From positions 1,116,001 through 1,180,000 of the forward strand of contig JACGCM010002238.1 of the NCBI GenBank assembly GCA_014058105.1: a stretch of 64,000 bases of DNA, in the 5' to 3' direction. This DNA is from Kingdonia uniflora. Taxonomy: Eukaryota > Streptophyta > Magnoliopsida > Ranunculales > Circaeasteraceae. The position numbers and the translations under genes are program-made. Positions 33,721 through 44,451 of the stretch are shown piece after piece. Each line of letters begins with the position of its first letter. The first letter of the stretch is position 1. The notes beneath the pieces are model-generated. The model worked only from the letters and a program-made list of their open reading frames with translations, was not told the DNA's origin and did no database searches.

Positions 33721-33861
33721 TTCATTTTATGTTTTGTTAAACACCTTTTTATGTTGTTTAAGGCTTTTCTTTGTTATCCCACTGTTTGGTTTCATTTTAT
33801 GTTTTGTTAAACACCTTTTTATGTTTTTAAGGCTTTTCTTTGTTATCCCACTGTTCGGTTT
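33721..33861 (+). repeat. tandem duplication of about 69 bp
   Basis: TTTCATTTTATGTTTTGTTA, then ACACCTTTTTATG, AGGCTTTTCTTTGTTATCCC and ACTGTT occur twice in succession. The copies differ by a small indel and one substitution. Confidence 0.8.
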
Positions 33862-34359
33862 TATTTCCGGTATTTGAGATGCGCACATACTTAAATTCTC
33901 ACAAATACCCCCCGATTCCACGAAAAATCTATCGTTTGTATCGGTGGAGCAAAAAGTAGCACAATCACATACGAACTTCTTCTCCACTCTACAGATCTGA
34001 AGCAAATCTCTTCGTCCTCTAGCTTCTGCAAACTTGAGATTGATCGCATCTACTACTTTGTTCCAATCGAAAAATGAAGAATCGAGTGAAATGCAGAGAT
34101 GGGGTTAGTGGTAATCATGGTTTTTTGAGGTGAAATTGGGTTGGGAGTGAAGATTAGTGTGGAGGGTTTGGAGATAAACGAAAAGATATCGAAAAAGGTA
34201 CTTTGAAAATAATTTGGAGAGAGAAATCCTTGAAGATTAATGCATTGTTGCTTCTCTGTAAAAATTGGAGAGAGAAGAAGCACAAGCTTTAACAACAACT
34301 CAAAGTGTTACAGTAGTCCTGCTTGATGATGATATGACGTCGTTTTTCGTAAGAACGAA

Positions 34360-34615
34360 AATTCTTATGTAGTGTTACAGTAGTCTTGTGCGATGTTTTA
34401 TTCATTTTTGGTTGATATTTTAGTGTGTTTGATAGGGTTCTGAGATTTTTTGGAATTTGAGTTTGATAAGGTTTTGAGTGATGAAAAACGACGAAAATTC
34501 TTATCTAGTGTTGCAGTAGTTGATGTTTTAATCATTTTTGGTTGATATTTTAGTGTGTTTGATTGTGTTTATAAATGGGTTCTGAGATTTTTTGGGAATT
34601 TGATTTTGATTGGCT
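34360..34615 (+). repeat. imperfect tandem duplication of about 135 bp
   Basis: GAAAATTCTTAT-TAGTGTT-CAGTAGT, TTTTTGGTTGATATTTTAGT and TTCTGAGATTTTTTGG occur twice in the same order, with indels between. A further upstream GTGTTACAGTAGTC (34307-34320) suggests a third partial unit. Confidence 0.65.
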
Positions 34616-34971
34616 GCCTCGTTGTATCTATATTTGTAGTAATCATGAGTTCATTATTTGTGATGGTTTGTTTGCTGTGTTTGTTGATGCTTTGAAATGG
34701 GGTGGTAGCAAATTTGAAGGAATTCTAGTGAAGTCATAGTTTATTTGAGTTATTTTTCGTAGAACATGTTTTTGGTAGTGAAGGATTTCTGTAAATCAGA
34801 AGTTAAGAAATAATGGTCAATTATGAATTTTGGGTTGTGATTCGTTTCGAGATTTTTAGATGTAAAGAGATACTTCTTTTTGCATTATGTGGAATGGTTT
34901 ATTTTTGTTGTAGACCATAAATGATTTTGCATTGAATCATTTATGGTCGTATTTGGATGCAGCATTTCAAA

Positions 34972-35121
34972 TTATAGGGGAAGATGACAAGAAGATGAGA
35001 ATGTTTATTGTTAGCGACGGTAGTGGAAGAAAAATGATGTTGGAAGATTATAGGGGAAGATGACAAGAAGATGAGAATGTTTATTATTAGCGACGGTAGT
35101 GGAAGAAAAATGATGTTGGAA
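34972..35121 (+). repeat. tandem duplication of about 76 bp
   Basis: ATTATAGGGGAAGATGACAA, then ATGTTTATT-TTAGCGACGG and AGAAAAATGATGTTGGA occur twice back to back with one substitution. This is the cleanest of the three duplications downstream of the gene. Confidence 0.85.
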
Positions 35122-35959
35122 CGTCTTCGGTCTCGCATTAAGAGTTTGTGGTGAATATAAAGCCTTTAAATTATGAATGGAGTTTTTGTAATATGGAATG
35201 GGGGTTTCGTAGTATGTTTTATGCTAGAGAAATGATTGTTTGTCGGTATGTTGAATTTTGATCGGTTTACCTATTATTACATGTCATATCCCATTTTTGT
35301 ATCGGTAAACTGCGGTGTTGATGCACTGACTATTTAAAGGTCATGTCTATCTATGCATGAGCTTGTTTTGCAGAAAGCCATTTTATTTATTTATTTAGTA
35401 AGCTATGATTTGGATGTGCTACCCTGGCGACTGCTGGAAAAAATGCTATATCCAATGTAATAGGTGCCCGATCCTCCCAGTTAAGAGTCATAACTGGTGA
35501 TCGATCTGAAAAGGTAATGCTCTAATAGAAACGGTCAACTAAATCTCCACCAAAGAAACTGGTCTCAGTGGAAAACATCGAACTCCATCCCCTATGTGTA
35601 TCAAGCTGGGCGTATATGGGTCCACAACGCCTATATAGAAATAGTGAAGTATAGTGCCTCGGGTATGATAGTGGCATCTAAAGCCATGTGATGAATGAAT
35701 ATGCAATCGACTATAGAAAGAGATAAAAGAATGGAATGTTAGTCGAGAGGAAAGGTGAAAAATTCTAATTTTTACCTATCGGTACCCTAAATGCATCGGG
35801 TCATAACTCAAAAACCGTACGTTGGAAAAACATTTTCTAGTACAATTTAGAAAGGTCTTGAAAAACTCTTGAATGCGAACGTATAACTTTTTTTCCTAAA
35901 CTATGATCTAACAGCCTCAATAAATTGCAAACAATTTGGTGGTGTAGTTTTCGTGTTTT

Positions 35960-37815
35960 CCGGACTGCAGATGATCTAACAGCCTTAATGTATTAAGTAT
36001 TTCCTCATTGGTTATGCATCTATGAATAATATGGTCTAAATCCATCCTGCAAAGCTATGGTTTATCCCATGCAAAGTTCTTAACCTCTTGTAGGAAATCC
36101 TGTATTACCTTTGGAGACCAATGGCAAGGTAATTTACCTGTTAAATGATATGTCTTTATTTCTTTGTACCATGGTCGCACCAGGCGTGGGATAGAGTTGA
36201 TCCGTTCATGCAACAACATTCTAGCGAGGTGATCTACAATAACATTCTTTGAATGCTTATTCCGGTGGATCTCAGTGTTACACATTTCTTTTGGCATGAA
36301 TACTTTGCCTTCAGAGATATTAATGATATTGCAATCTTTTGTTTCGCCTAATGTAGGAGTGGCACTCTTATTGTTGAAGAGGCTTAGTGTCATTTCCATA
36401 ATCCCCAGGGATAATGTTAACACGCCTAACTAATAGTTCAATACTGCATGTGCCATTACTAGGAATGATCTTCCCAGGATGACTGGTATATCTTTACCAG
36501 GATCTGACGTTTTCTCAATTTCTAAGATAACAAAGTCAACTGGAAAGTCTAAACCCTCAACTCGTATAAATATATCCATTAATATCCCCCTTGGGGGATA
36601 TCTTTCCATGAGAAAAACCTTCTTGTTGATGTTGAGATTCTTTTTTCGCGTATAGGTTTCCTTTAGGAATTTAGTGTATGATGGCACTTACTTAATAGCT
36701 TCGAGTAGTAAAATATTGATGTGAACATGTTTAAATGTTTCCACTAACTTATATAGTGCGGGTCTGAAATCCTTGGTTGCTGCCTTTAAGGATATGAAAT
36801 AAGTGGTACGTACTCGTTTGGTAGAGTTTGGACAGGTGCTTCGTGATTGTGTGGTCGGCTTAGCTTCAGTAGTTTTATCCTTTTGTTGCTCATTAATTCG
36901 TATCTCCACCTGATTGTTGAAAACCTTGTCACTCCTCATGGTTGTTATGGCATTACACTGTCAGCGAGTTTGGTGCTCTCGCTCGACTTCATGCCATATA
37001 GCCCTTTTGGATTTTCCTCAGACTGATTAGGTAGTTTACCTTGTTCACGACTTGCGAAATCTTTTACGAATTACGACATAGTCATGTCCAACTGACTTAA
37101 TCATTGATTTAGCATGCTAAGGGAATGATTTGTTCAATGAATAAAGGTTTTAAGTATTCTCTCAAGGCTCTTGATCCTCTCAGTGTTGGTTTGTTGAGGT
37201 TGATATTGCTGCAACTGGTATTGTTATTGTTATTGTGGCTGTTGGTATTGTTGCGGTGACCTTTAGTATTGTTGTTGTCATATGTTTAAGTTTCCAACGA
37301 GTCCTCCTAGATGTGGTCCAGTTCTATAAGACAAGTTGGGATGTTGAGGTACTAAGGATCAAAACGTGTTGTTGGAATTCCCTTGATTATACGTGTTGAA
37401 TGCGTGAACTTCTTCTTCATGTATTTCCTGGCCATGTGGGATAGTAGGATAGGAATCTGGGATGTAAGTAGTACTGATGCAGTTACTACATGCCTCTTAT
37501 TGAGCTAGAGGCAAAGTTGGTTTGGTGAAAGCTTCGCTCATCTTCTTGAGTAAGCTTGTTTGCGAATGTATAGCGGTGCCAGTGTCTAACTCAAGAAGTC
37601 CTCCTTTCTTAGGCTTACTCTTTCTTTGAGTAGGGTAGTCCTGTTCATATGAGTTTTCTCCCATGGTTTCAAAGAGTTTCCATGCTTCAGTAGAAGACTT
37701 ACGCATTATGGAACCTCTACAGGTGGCATATTTACGGTACGTTTATTGATTTGGGGAAGCCCATTGTAGAAACTGTGCGCTTGCTGTCATAGATCTAGTC
37801 TATGATGCAACCACT
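35960..37815 (-). pseudogene. Athila-like Ty3 gag-protease fragment joined to RNase H/integrase hinge
   Basis: Reading leftward: the gag C-terminal part (SFYNGLPQINKRTV, then RKSSTEAWKLFETMGENSY), a Gln-rich stretch, LLLEAIK and PSYTKFLKETYTRKK. The protease-end region follows (YPPRGILMDIFIRVEGLDF, IPVILGRSFLV). A 122-codon frame (36423-36055) starts with the protease tail (LTLSLGIMEMTLSLFN) and, without a stop, continues into HSKNVIVDHLARML, PWYKEIKTYHLTGKLP and QEVKNFAWDKP. These last belong to the end of RNase H and the hinge before integrase in Athila/Ty3 pol. Reverse transcriptase and most of RNase H are missing, so an internal deletion kept the frame. Several stops elsewhere. Confidence 0.8.
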
Positions 37816-37819
37816 TAAG

Positions 37820-38580
37820 TAAGTAATCCGCAATCAAATTAAAGACTAATTTAGAAGATGAATTAAACACAAACACAAGATTTAACAAGATAATTTCCCA
37901 AGAGGAACTTCTATTGCTCAATTCAATCGATTATAATGAATTACTTCTCAAAATGCTAACTTATAGATTACAACTTGGATCTTCCTATATATTGCTTAGC
38001 CTTGCCCTTTCTAATAGGTTAGAAGTTTCCTAGCTACAATATAGAACGAAATTGCCTTAAATCGACCTAATTTAGAAGTAGTCGCGGTAGTCGTTCGAAC
38101 GGACTCATAAATTGTTCAAATGACTTCCCAAAATAAGCTTGAAAACTGAGACAACTAGTTTGGTCTTCTGGAAACCCAGAGTCATTCGAACGACTCCAAA
38201 TCTCGTTCGAATGACATCCCAAGATAAGCTTAGAAAACGAGGCAGAAGGATTGCTTCTTTTTATCTTTGACTCGTTCGAACGACACTAATTTTTATTCGA
38301 ACGAGCATAACAATTTTGCCTTGAAACAAACAACGGGACCTTTGATTTGACTTTGCATCTATCTCGTTCGAACGGCTCTAAGGCTCATTCGAACGACTTG
38401 GCATTTTTTGAGGTGTTCGAATGAACGAGCCTTGGAGCTTTGAGCTCCTGCTAAGGCTAAAACTAGAGACGAGGGAAGGTGGTCGCGCCCATTTTCCTAT
38501 TGTACCACTTCGACTTGCTGGGTAGTTGACCTTTTTTCCCAACTCTGAATGACTCGATACTTTCCCATCTTGTAGTAGTA
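37820..38580 (-). repeat. LTR-like segment with TTCGAA palindrome array
   Basis: Non-coding. On the minus strand it looks like an LTR: repeated GTTCGAACGA-type palindromes (eight exact TTCGAA in 38091-38420), then a TATA-like CAATATATAGG (plus 37984-37994), then a leader. It replaces the upstream part of the Athila-like gag and adjoins the truncated Tat RNase H. Boundaries and partner LTR were not found; it may be a solo LTR. Confidence 0.5.
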
Positions 38581-38594
38581 ACCTTACTCTCTAG

Positions 38595-40160
38595 AATATT
38601 ATGGTGTACCCGAGTTATCTGTGTACACAGACTCTTTACTCATAGTAAACCACTACACAGACAAATATCAGAAAAATAGAAAGATAATTAATTACGCTGC
38701 AGCAGTAGCCAACAGAATGAGCATATTCAAAAAGGCTACCATCGAACATTTTCCTCGTGGAAAAAATAGGCATTATGATTCCCTTGCTTATCTTGCGGGA
38801 GTCTTCGGAACAAAAGCTTAATATTTAAGGATCGAAGTAGTATCCACCCCCAGCATTAACATTATCAGCTCAAATTCTCTTAATACGGGGGCGGTGAAGA
38901 GGATGAAGACGATTGGAGACGACCTTTCCTCATATACATCGGGCCCAAAAACAAATTTGATGGCGAACTCCCCAAAGATGCTACTAAAAGAAGACATTTG
39001 CTGGACAACGCTAAGCGATATGTTGTTGGCAAAAACCTCCTTTACAAAAAGTTGGTTATATGACCTTATCTCTAATGTTTATCTGATAAAGTGGCTCAAA
39101 CCTTCTTGCATGAACTCCACGAGGGCACTTATGGATCTCATGCGGCAGAACGATCTTTAGCAAACCGAGCTCTTACTCAAGGGGTCTTTTGGCCTAAAAT
39201 GAAAGCTCAAGCCAATGAATATGTGAGTAAGTGTGATGCCTGCGGACAGCATAAACCCAAAATTTGAGCTCCGGCCTTAGAACTCCATTCTAGCAAAGTT
39301 GTCTGGCCATTCGAAAGATGGGCCCCCGATCTTGTGGGGGAATTACCAACTACACCAGGAAAACGGACTATCTCCTAGTTGCAATAGACTACTTCACCAA
39401 GTGGGTAGAAATAGTTCCTTTGTGTCGAGTACGTGAAGAAAAAGTTATCAAGTTCATATTACAAACAATTATAATACAGTTTAGATGCCCCCACCTCATC
39501 AAAATCGACAATGGACCTCAGTTCGTTGGCTCCAAGGTTGTTGAGTTCCTCAACCAGCATAACGTTATCCACTCTCCTTCAAATTTGTATTACCCACAAG
39601 GATATGGTCAGGATGAAATGACCAATCGGACTATAGTCGATGGAATCAAAAAACGCTTGACAGACAAGAAGGGTAATTGGGTACAAGAATTACCCCATGT
39701 GTTATAGGCATACCGAACAACACCTCGAGTATCGACTAAATATACGCCATTCTTGTTGGCTTACGGTACCGAAGCAATCATCCCCACTCAATATCATTAC
39801 CCATTACGTAATCATACCATGACAGATAAAGAAAAATAAGTTCCAGTTAACATATAACATGAATTGGATTGAGGAAACAAGAGACAGAGCAGTCATAAAC
39901 TTGGGAAGGTACTATCAGGCTTTAGCAAGATCATATAACAAATAAGTTCGTCATAGAGAATTTAAGATTAAAGATCTCGTCCTACGAGAGATATCAAAGT
40001 ATAGAAAGGAACTTCATGCTGGGAAACTCGTAGAAAATTAGGAAGGACCTTTTATCGTTGTCAGAAAAAATGGACTTGGCTCTTACGACCTCACCACAAA
40101 AAATAGAGACCGAGTCCCTAATCCTTGGAACACGAGAAAATAGAAGTTATTTTGCAGATA
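38595..40160 (+). pseudogene. Ty3/gypsy RNase H end and integrase
   Basis: RNase H tail: EYYGVPELSVYTDSLLIVN, then IEHFPRGKN..DSLAYLAG. After a frameshift, the integrase zinc-binding part (HELHEGTYGSHAAERSL, SKCDACGQHKPK). The core then has WAPDLVGELP (D), DYFTKWVEIVPL, IKIDNGPQFVGS (D) and QDEMTNRTIVDGIKKRL (E), so the D-D-E triad is kept. After a TAG, AYRTTPRVSTKYTPFLLAYG and a C-terminal part (PFIVVRKNGLGSYDL). It is broken by several stops and a frameshift. The sequence style fits Tat-lineage pol. Confidence 0.88.
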
Positions 40161-40201
40161 ATAAACCATCATAGTGTACTATTATACTATTTCTTATAAT
40201 T

Positions 40202-40480
40202 GTGTACGTCGTTCTCACATCAATAAAATATTTATGTTTGATCAACCTACATCAGAGTACATTCTACTATTTTATACTGTATTCTTCTATCTCTATCATT
40301 ATGTACGTCGGTCTTACATCAATGAAATACTTATGTTTCATCGCCCTACATCAGAATACTTTATACTATATCATACAGTACTCTTCTACTATATCTAACA
40401 TTTTTGTACGTTAATCTTACAACAATGAAATATTTATGTTTGGTTACCTTACATTATAGTACTTTTCTACTATCTCATAC
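40202..40480 (+). repeat. tandem repeat, about 101 bp x 3
   Basis: Units start TGTACGTCGTTCTCACATCA (40202), TGTACGTCGGTCTTACATCA (about 40303) and TGTACGTTAATCTTACAACA (about 40404). Each is followed by AAATA-TTATGTTT and a CTACAT(C/T)A-AGTAC block. Two overlapping ORFs here are artefacts of the repeat. Confidence 0.85.
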
Positions 40481-40548
40481 AAGTACTTCTATATACATAG
40501 CACATATCTAATGTCACAGGTTACCAGTGGGTTCACCCCATTTTATAT

Positions 40549-40768
40549 ACAAATCATTTGTTGCTTCAGCCAATCTAATCTTCTATTACATTACAGATCG
40601 TTTGTTACTTCAGCCAATCTGATCTTCTATTACATTATAGATCATTTGTTGCTTTAGCCAATTTACTCTTCTATTACATTACAGATCATTTGCTGCTTCA
40701 GCCAAACTGATCTTCTATTACATAACAGATCGCTTATTACTTTAGACAATTCGATCTTTTATCATACC
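40549..40768 (+). repeat. tandem repeat, 44 bp x 5
   Basis: Copies start at 40549, 40593, 40637, 40681 and 40725, an exact 44-bp period. Consensus pieces are ACAGATC-TTTG-TGCTTCAG, CCAATCTGATCTTCTATTAC and ATT. Copies differ by several substitutions. There is no unique spacer between copies, so this is not a CRISPR array. It lies between integrase and the 3' end of the antisense gene. Confidence 0.92.
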
Positions 40769-41032
40769 ACAGGTTGGCTATTGGTCCCACAATATGGCTC
40801 AAAGACTACAGACTTCTACACCATAATTGGTTCATGAAAAGGTTAGTACAAATATGTACAGGTCCCTAATTCAATTATTAGTCAAATTTTGTTGCACTCA
40901 ATCTACTATATTTCAAATGGTATAGTGCGAATAATTCTTTTTTACATTCATAACACCTCCTCAATCACTCGAACTATCACTCGAACTTTTAGACAACACA
41001 TCGCCACGCAAACTTTCCCCACGCCCAGAAAG

Positions 41033-41857
41033 TCACAAACACATCAGCTCTGATACCCTCCCAGTCACAATTTTCCTTCCTTCTTTAAACTTACTCTTGG
41101 TAAGAGTACCAGTTTTTGCCATAATACGATCCAGATAATCAGTTCGCACAAGCCGCATATCGCATTGCACACCATTTGCGATCAGGTTGTCATAAACCGT
41201 GTATCTTTCTTTTTCTAATCTCTTGAACTTATACATAGAAAAGGAGAACACTATCGTCAGCTCTCTGTCATGCATGCCACCTGCCTCACGCTTCACCTTA
41301 TCTGGAACAACGAGCTCTACAATTTTTCCTTTAGCCTTATTCAGCATAACTTCGAAAGTTTTGCACCGATCTTCTATCGCACGTTTATCATCCAAAGAAG
41401 TTTTATTACGTGTTTCCATCAAAATCATGAATTCGTCCATGTGTGCCAACAAAGCCATCGATTCTTCCATTGCAGATTCATTATGACTTATCTCTACAAG
41501 CCCTTCATTAAGATTTTGTTCAACATTTTCCAAATCTGCCTCCAATTTGGTCTTCAAGCTCAACAGTTCCCCAATTTCCTTTTGGTACTCTAAAACATCT
41601 AGCTTTAACACTTGAACTACATCCTCTAGAGTCCCTATCTTGAGCCAATACTTTTTAATTGGTTCATTTTTTCTGATGTGGGCTTCCTCTAACTCTTTTA
41701 CCCTAAGATTAGCTGCATACCACAATCCTTCATATTTACGAGAACGCCCATTTGCTTCCTTAAGAGTAGCTCGCACATCAACTATTTCCGCTTCAAGCGT
41801 ATTTATCTGAAATGGAAAATCTTTAGTACTATCTTCTTCTTTCTTCAACACCGCCAA
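41033..41857 (-). CDS. C-terminal coiled-coil segment of the Tat antisense gene
   Basis: This 274-codon frame is the longest in the antisense gene and holds its natural stop (..RVSELMCL). Residues 1-190 are heptad-rich coiled coil (VQVLKLDVLEYQKEIGELLS, LKTKLEADLENVEQNLNEGL). Residues 190-274 are a more globular end (LEKERYTVYDNLIANGVQC, YLDRIMAKTGTLTKSKF). Frame upstream of the first ATG stays partly open, so this is probably an exon and not a separate gene. Such coiled-coil C-termini follow the 'putative gypsy-type transposon' (Transposase_28-like) domain in plant elements; that assignment is from memory of the family. Confidence 0.6.
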   Translation of the reverse strand: MAVLKKEEDSTKDFPFQINTLEAEIVDVRATLKEANGRSRKYEGLWYAANLRVKELEEAHIRKNEPIKKYWLKIGTLEDVVQVLKLDVLEYQKEIGELLSLKTKLEADLENVEQNLNEGLVEISHNESAMEESMALLAHMDEFMILMETRNKTSLDDKRAIEDRCKTFEVMLNKAKGKIVELVVPDKVKREAGGMHDRELTIVFSFSMYKFKRLEKERYTVYDNLIANGVQCDMRLVRTDYLDRIMAKTGTLTKSKFKEGRKIVTGRVSELMCL

Positions 41858-42012
41858 TAATTTTGTAATTTTACTTCACGCAGGTATGAGTTCCGCTTCC
41901 TGTTAAGCTATTCTTTTTGAAATGTTACTGGCATGACGTTAAACTTTTTTAATGCTCAATTCTTTTTCCTTTACAGCCTCCTTTAGTTCATCTATTTTTT
42001 CTAGCTTAATGG

Positions 42013-42219
42013 CTAGTTAGTCTCCTTATCTTCTAGTTGTTCGGTCAAATGAACCACTGTACTTCGCTCTTCAGTTACCCTCACCTCCATTTTTTCATAT
42101 AATTTAATAGTACTTTTCAGTGCTTCCTGATTAAAATTTAGATCAGTGTTCAATTTTTCATTCAACACATGTAATGCTTCATACTGGCTTTGAACCTCTG
42201 CCAATTCATCCTGTAGCAA
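42013..42219 (-). CDS. coiled-coil exon of the Tat antisense gene
   Basis: 68 codons, strongly heptad-like (LQDELAEVQSQYEALHVLNE, KLYEKMEVRVTEE). It lies between the C-terminal segment and 42550-42912 on the same strand. An AT-rich, stop-laden stretch on its upstream side (42230-42420) could be an intron. Confidence 0.45.
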   Translation of the reverse strand: MLQDELAEVQSQYEALHVLNEKLNTDLNFNQEALKSTIKLYEKMEVRVTEERSTVVHLTEQLEDKETN

Positions 42220-42549
42220 CAGTTAACTTTCACATATATACTAGTAGTATATCAAAACACTTTATATATCACAGTTAACAATTTTACTGAAGAACATAAT
42301 ATTTGAGTACTATCGATCCATATCTCTATTTTATATTTATATTATCATAAAAAAAAAAATAGATTTTATTTATCATTAAAATAGTGTACAAACATCTAAT
42401 GTATATGCATGTTTGTAAGAAACTTGACTACTCTACTTTCGCTTTCTCGAGCTCTGAGAGGACTGCTCCCTATCTCTCGAACTCTTTGACCTATCTACCT
42501 GCACGTCCAAAGGAGCTATAAAGGTCACAACCTCCTGCTGGCATTGTTT

Positions 42550-42912
42550 TCATCGTGACCATGGTATTAAGCTCTCGACCTCCTCCTCATCGTCTCCTGA
42601 CAAATTTGTCGCCAATTTAGGAACTGGTTTTTTAACAACCTTTTCTTCCTCATCTTTTGTAAACCACATATTTTCTGCCTTTTCGTTCTCTACATCAAAA
42701 TCCTTCCTATAATCCACCACATACTTCCTAAATTTGTTCTTTACCCTCGCCAGCTCCCCTCTATAAAACTCAATCACACTTTCTATATGACATTCATGGT
42801 CCGTTCGAGCTGTGACCTTTGCTCGTGATGGATATAAATACTCCCTCAATTGCATGTGCGCCCTGTACAGACTCTTGCGCGTTTCCTTTTGTAATACACC
42901 TAATGCACTCAA
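42550..42912 (-). CDS. charged segment of the Tat antisense gene
   Basis: 120 codons: a helix-prone basic start (ETRKSLYRAHMQLREYLYPS) and an acidic, Ser-containing end (NLSGDDEEEVESLIPWSR). The adjacent sequence still codes for Arg/Ser-rich residues on the same strand. It is part of the same antisense gene by position and composition; no domain is recognised. Confidence 0.45.
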   Translation of the reverse strand: MSALGVLQKETRKSLYRAHMQLREYLYPSRAKVTARTDHECHIESVIEFYRGELARVKNKFRKYVVDYRKDFDVENEKAENMWFTKDEEEKVVKKPVPKLATNLSGDDEEEVESLIPWSR

Positions 42913-43357
42913 ATCACCTTCTACTTTCTTTATAACAATTGATTTGTTAAAGACATTTTTTGCTCCATATTTTGCGTCAACACATTTTATAACTCCTTTG
43001 CCTTACCCTCTAATATCTTTTGCATTTCTATTTTATATTTCCTTATTCTAAAAGACAAAATCCTCCTTGTTCTTTGATCCTATATAAAGCCAAGAACATC
43101 AGGTAAGGGTTCTACATCACCCCATATAACTGATACACCAGCTCGAGCTGAGCATTTTTTGCCTCTACAATATGACGATTATGTATTTCTTAAGCTAAAA
43201 AAATTACTCGAGTTGGGTCAGGCACTATACCCCTTTCCTTCAAAAGTTCTACATAAGCTTCTTTTAAACAACGCTCACTATCTACTTCAGCCTCAAAATA
43301 CAGTATCAGAGCTACCAAAAGTTTTTGACACCTAGCTTTATCACTTGGGTTAGTAAA

Positions 43358-43606
43358 TCAAATCAAGTCTTTTGATTTACGTACTAATACCCCTATCTCC
43401 TCTTCCTTTCTTAAAACTTCATCCCTTTCTATTTTTATCTTAGCATATCTACACTGAAGGTCATATAATTCTTTAATGTTTTTCTCTAAATTGGACTTAA
43501 ACTGCATTATCTCATACTCAGTTTTGTTTAGTACTTGTTGAATACGAGCTACCGAATCCCTCACTCTACTCAACGATCTCTCCAGGTAGGAAACACTTTT
43601 TCTCAA
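43358..43606 (-). CDS. coiled-coil segment of the Tat antisense gene
   Basis: 82 codons, mostly heptad pattern (LERSLSRVRDSVARIQQVLN, then KSNLEKNIKELYDLQCRY). It lies between 42912 and 43832 on the same strand, with stop-containing gaps that may be introns. Confidence 0.45.
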   Translation of the reverse strand: MRKSVSYLERSLSRVRDSVARIQQVLNKTEYEIMQFKSNLEKNIKELYDLQCRYAKIKIERDEVLRKEEEIGVLVRKSKDLI

Positions 43607-43831
43607 CCGCTCTATCTCTTACACAGATTACAAAATCTTTATTAGCATACAAACATGCAAACAGAGAATAATAAAAAGCGCCTATCAAACTTAACAATTT
43701 TATACCACACAGAATATAATCTTGTCAAAGTCAAGAAAGAAGAACAAAGTTCAAAACCGAATACCACAGACTGATTAAACATTCTTGCTAGTCTCTAGCT
43801 CAGATGGAGGATCCACTTTACTATCAGCAGC

Positions 43832-44059
43832 TCAGACTTGTTCAGTTTGGGAAGCAGATGTATTGGCTGGAACAACTGTATCTTCCACCACTTTGTCTTC
43901 TATATCTGAAGCAAATACTATCTCCTTGTATCTGCCAGTTTGGCCCAGCTTGATATTTGCAACAGTCAACCCAAAGTAGCGATAAGATTGGACCAGATAG
44001 TCTCTTTTAGCCTTTATCTCTTTGAATAATGGCGATGCAGTCTCCTCGTACTCAGGCAA
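43832..44059 (-). CDS. middle segment of the Tat antisense gene
   Basis: 75 codons (LFKEIKAKRDYLVQSYRYFG, then FASDIEDKVVEDTVVPANTS). On its 5' side a plus-strand CT run (44103-44120) encodes a low-complexity Arg/Glu stretch in the antisense frame. No domain is recognised. Confidence 0.4.
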   Translation of the reverse strand: MPEYEETASPLFKEIKAKRDYLVQSYRYFGLTVANIKLGQTGRYKEIVFASDIEDKVVEDTVVPANTSASQTEQV

Positions 44060-44451
44060 CTCTACATACTACTCTTCAACCGCCTTGAACTCTTCGACCG
44101 TACTCTCTCTCTCTCTCTCTTGAGCTCCCCGTCGAGCTCCTTCATCCGAGCTGTTTGAGCATCGAGCCTGTGAGTAAGCTCTATGAACTCCTGGCTTCTC
44201 TTCTCAATATTTTTTTAGCTCTCTTCATCAGCATCGAGAGCTAACAATATAAGACACAAGATCAGTAAGACATATATCAATCATAAATACAACAAATAGA
44301 TAATATCAGTACGTACACCCATTGTCTGCTCTTGAAACATATCTTTGAGCTGCTGCGGCTCGGTCCTCGCCATCTTGAAGTACTTATTCTCCAGTTCTCT
44401 CCACATGGTTACAGTCTTAACATGAGTCAGGTTACTACCCTCGATCTCATG

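Larger units (their letters stand above)
32810..36000. other. 3' flank of the PAM2/RRM gene and non-genic spacer
   Basis: The first few hundred bases are the 3' UTR (poly(A) site not identified). Beyond are three local duplications (listed separately) and no supported gene. The ORFs at 33212-33585, 34053-34298 and 34941-35138 show no homology or exon structure that I can recognise. Confidence 0.5.

Noticed and set aside
34053..34298. Minus ORF with a hydrophobic start as a small secreted protein
   Set aside because: No further exon, no homology recognised, and it lies beside a duplicated, unstable stretch.
38091..38420. TTCGAA array as heat-shock elements like those in heat-activated copia LTRs
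   Set aside because: Heat-shock elements need GAA and TTC units separated by two bases; here TTC and GAA are adjacent, so the spacing is wrong.
40549..40768. Regular 44-bp repeats as a possible CRISPR-like array
   Set aside because: Units are contiguous without unique spacers, in a plant retroelement; simple tandem repeat.
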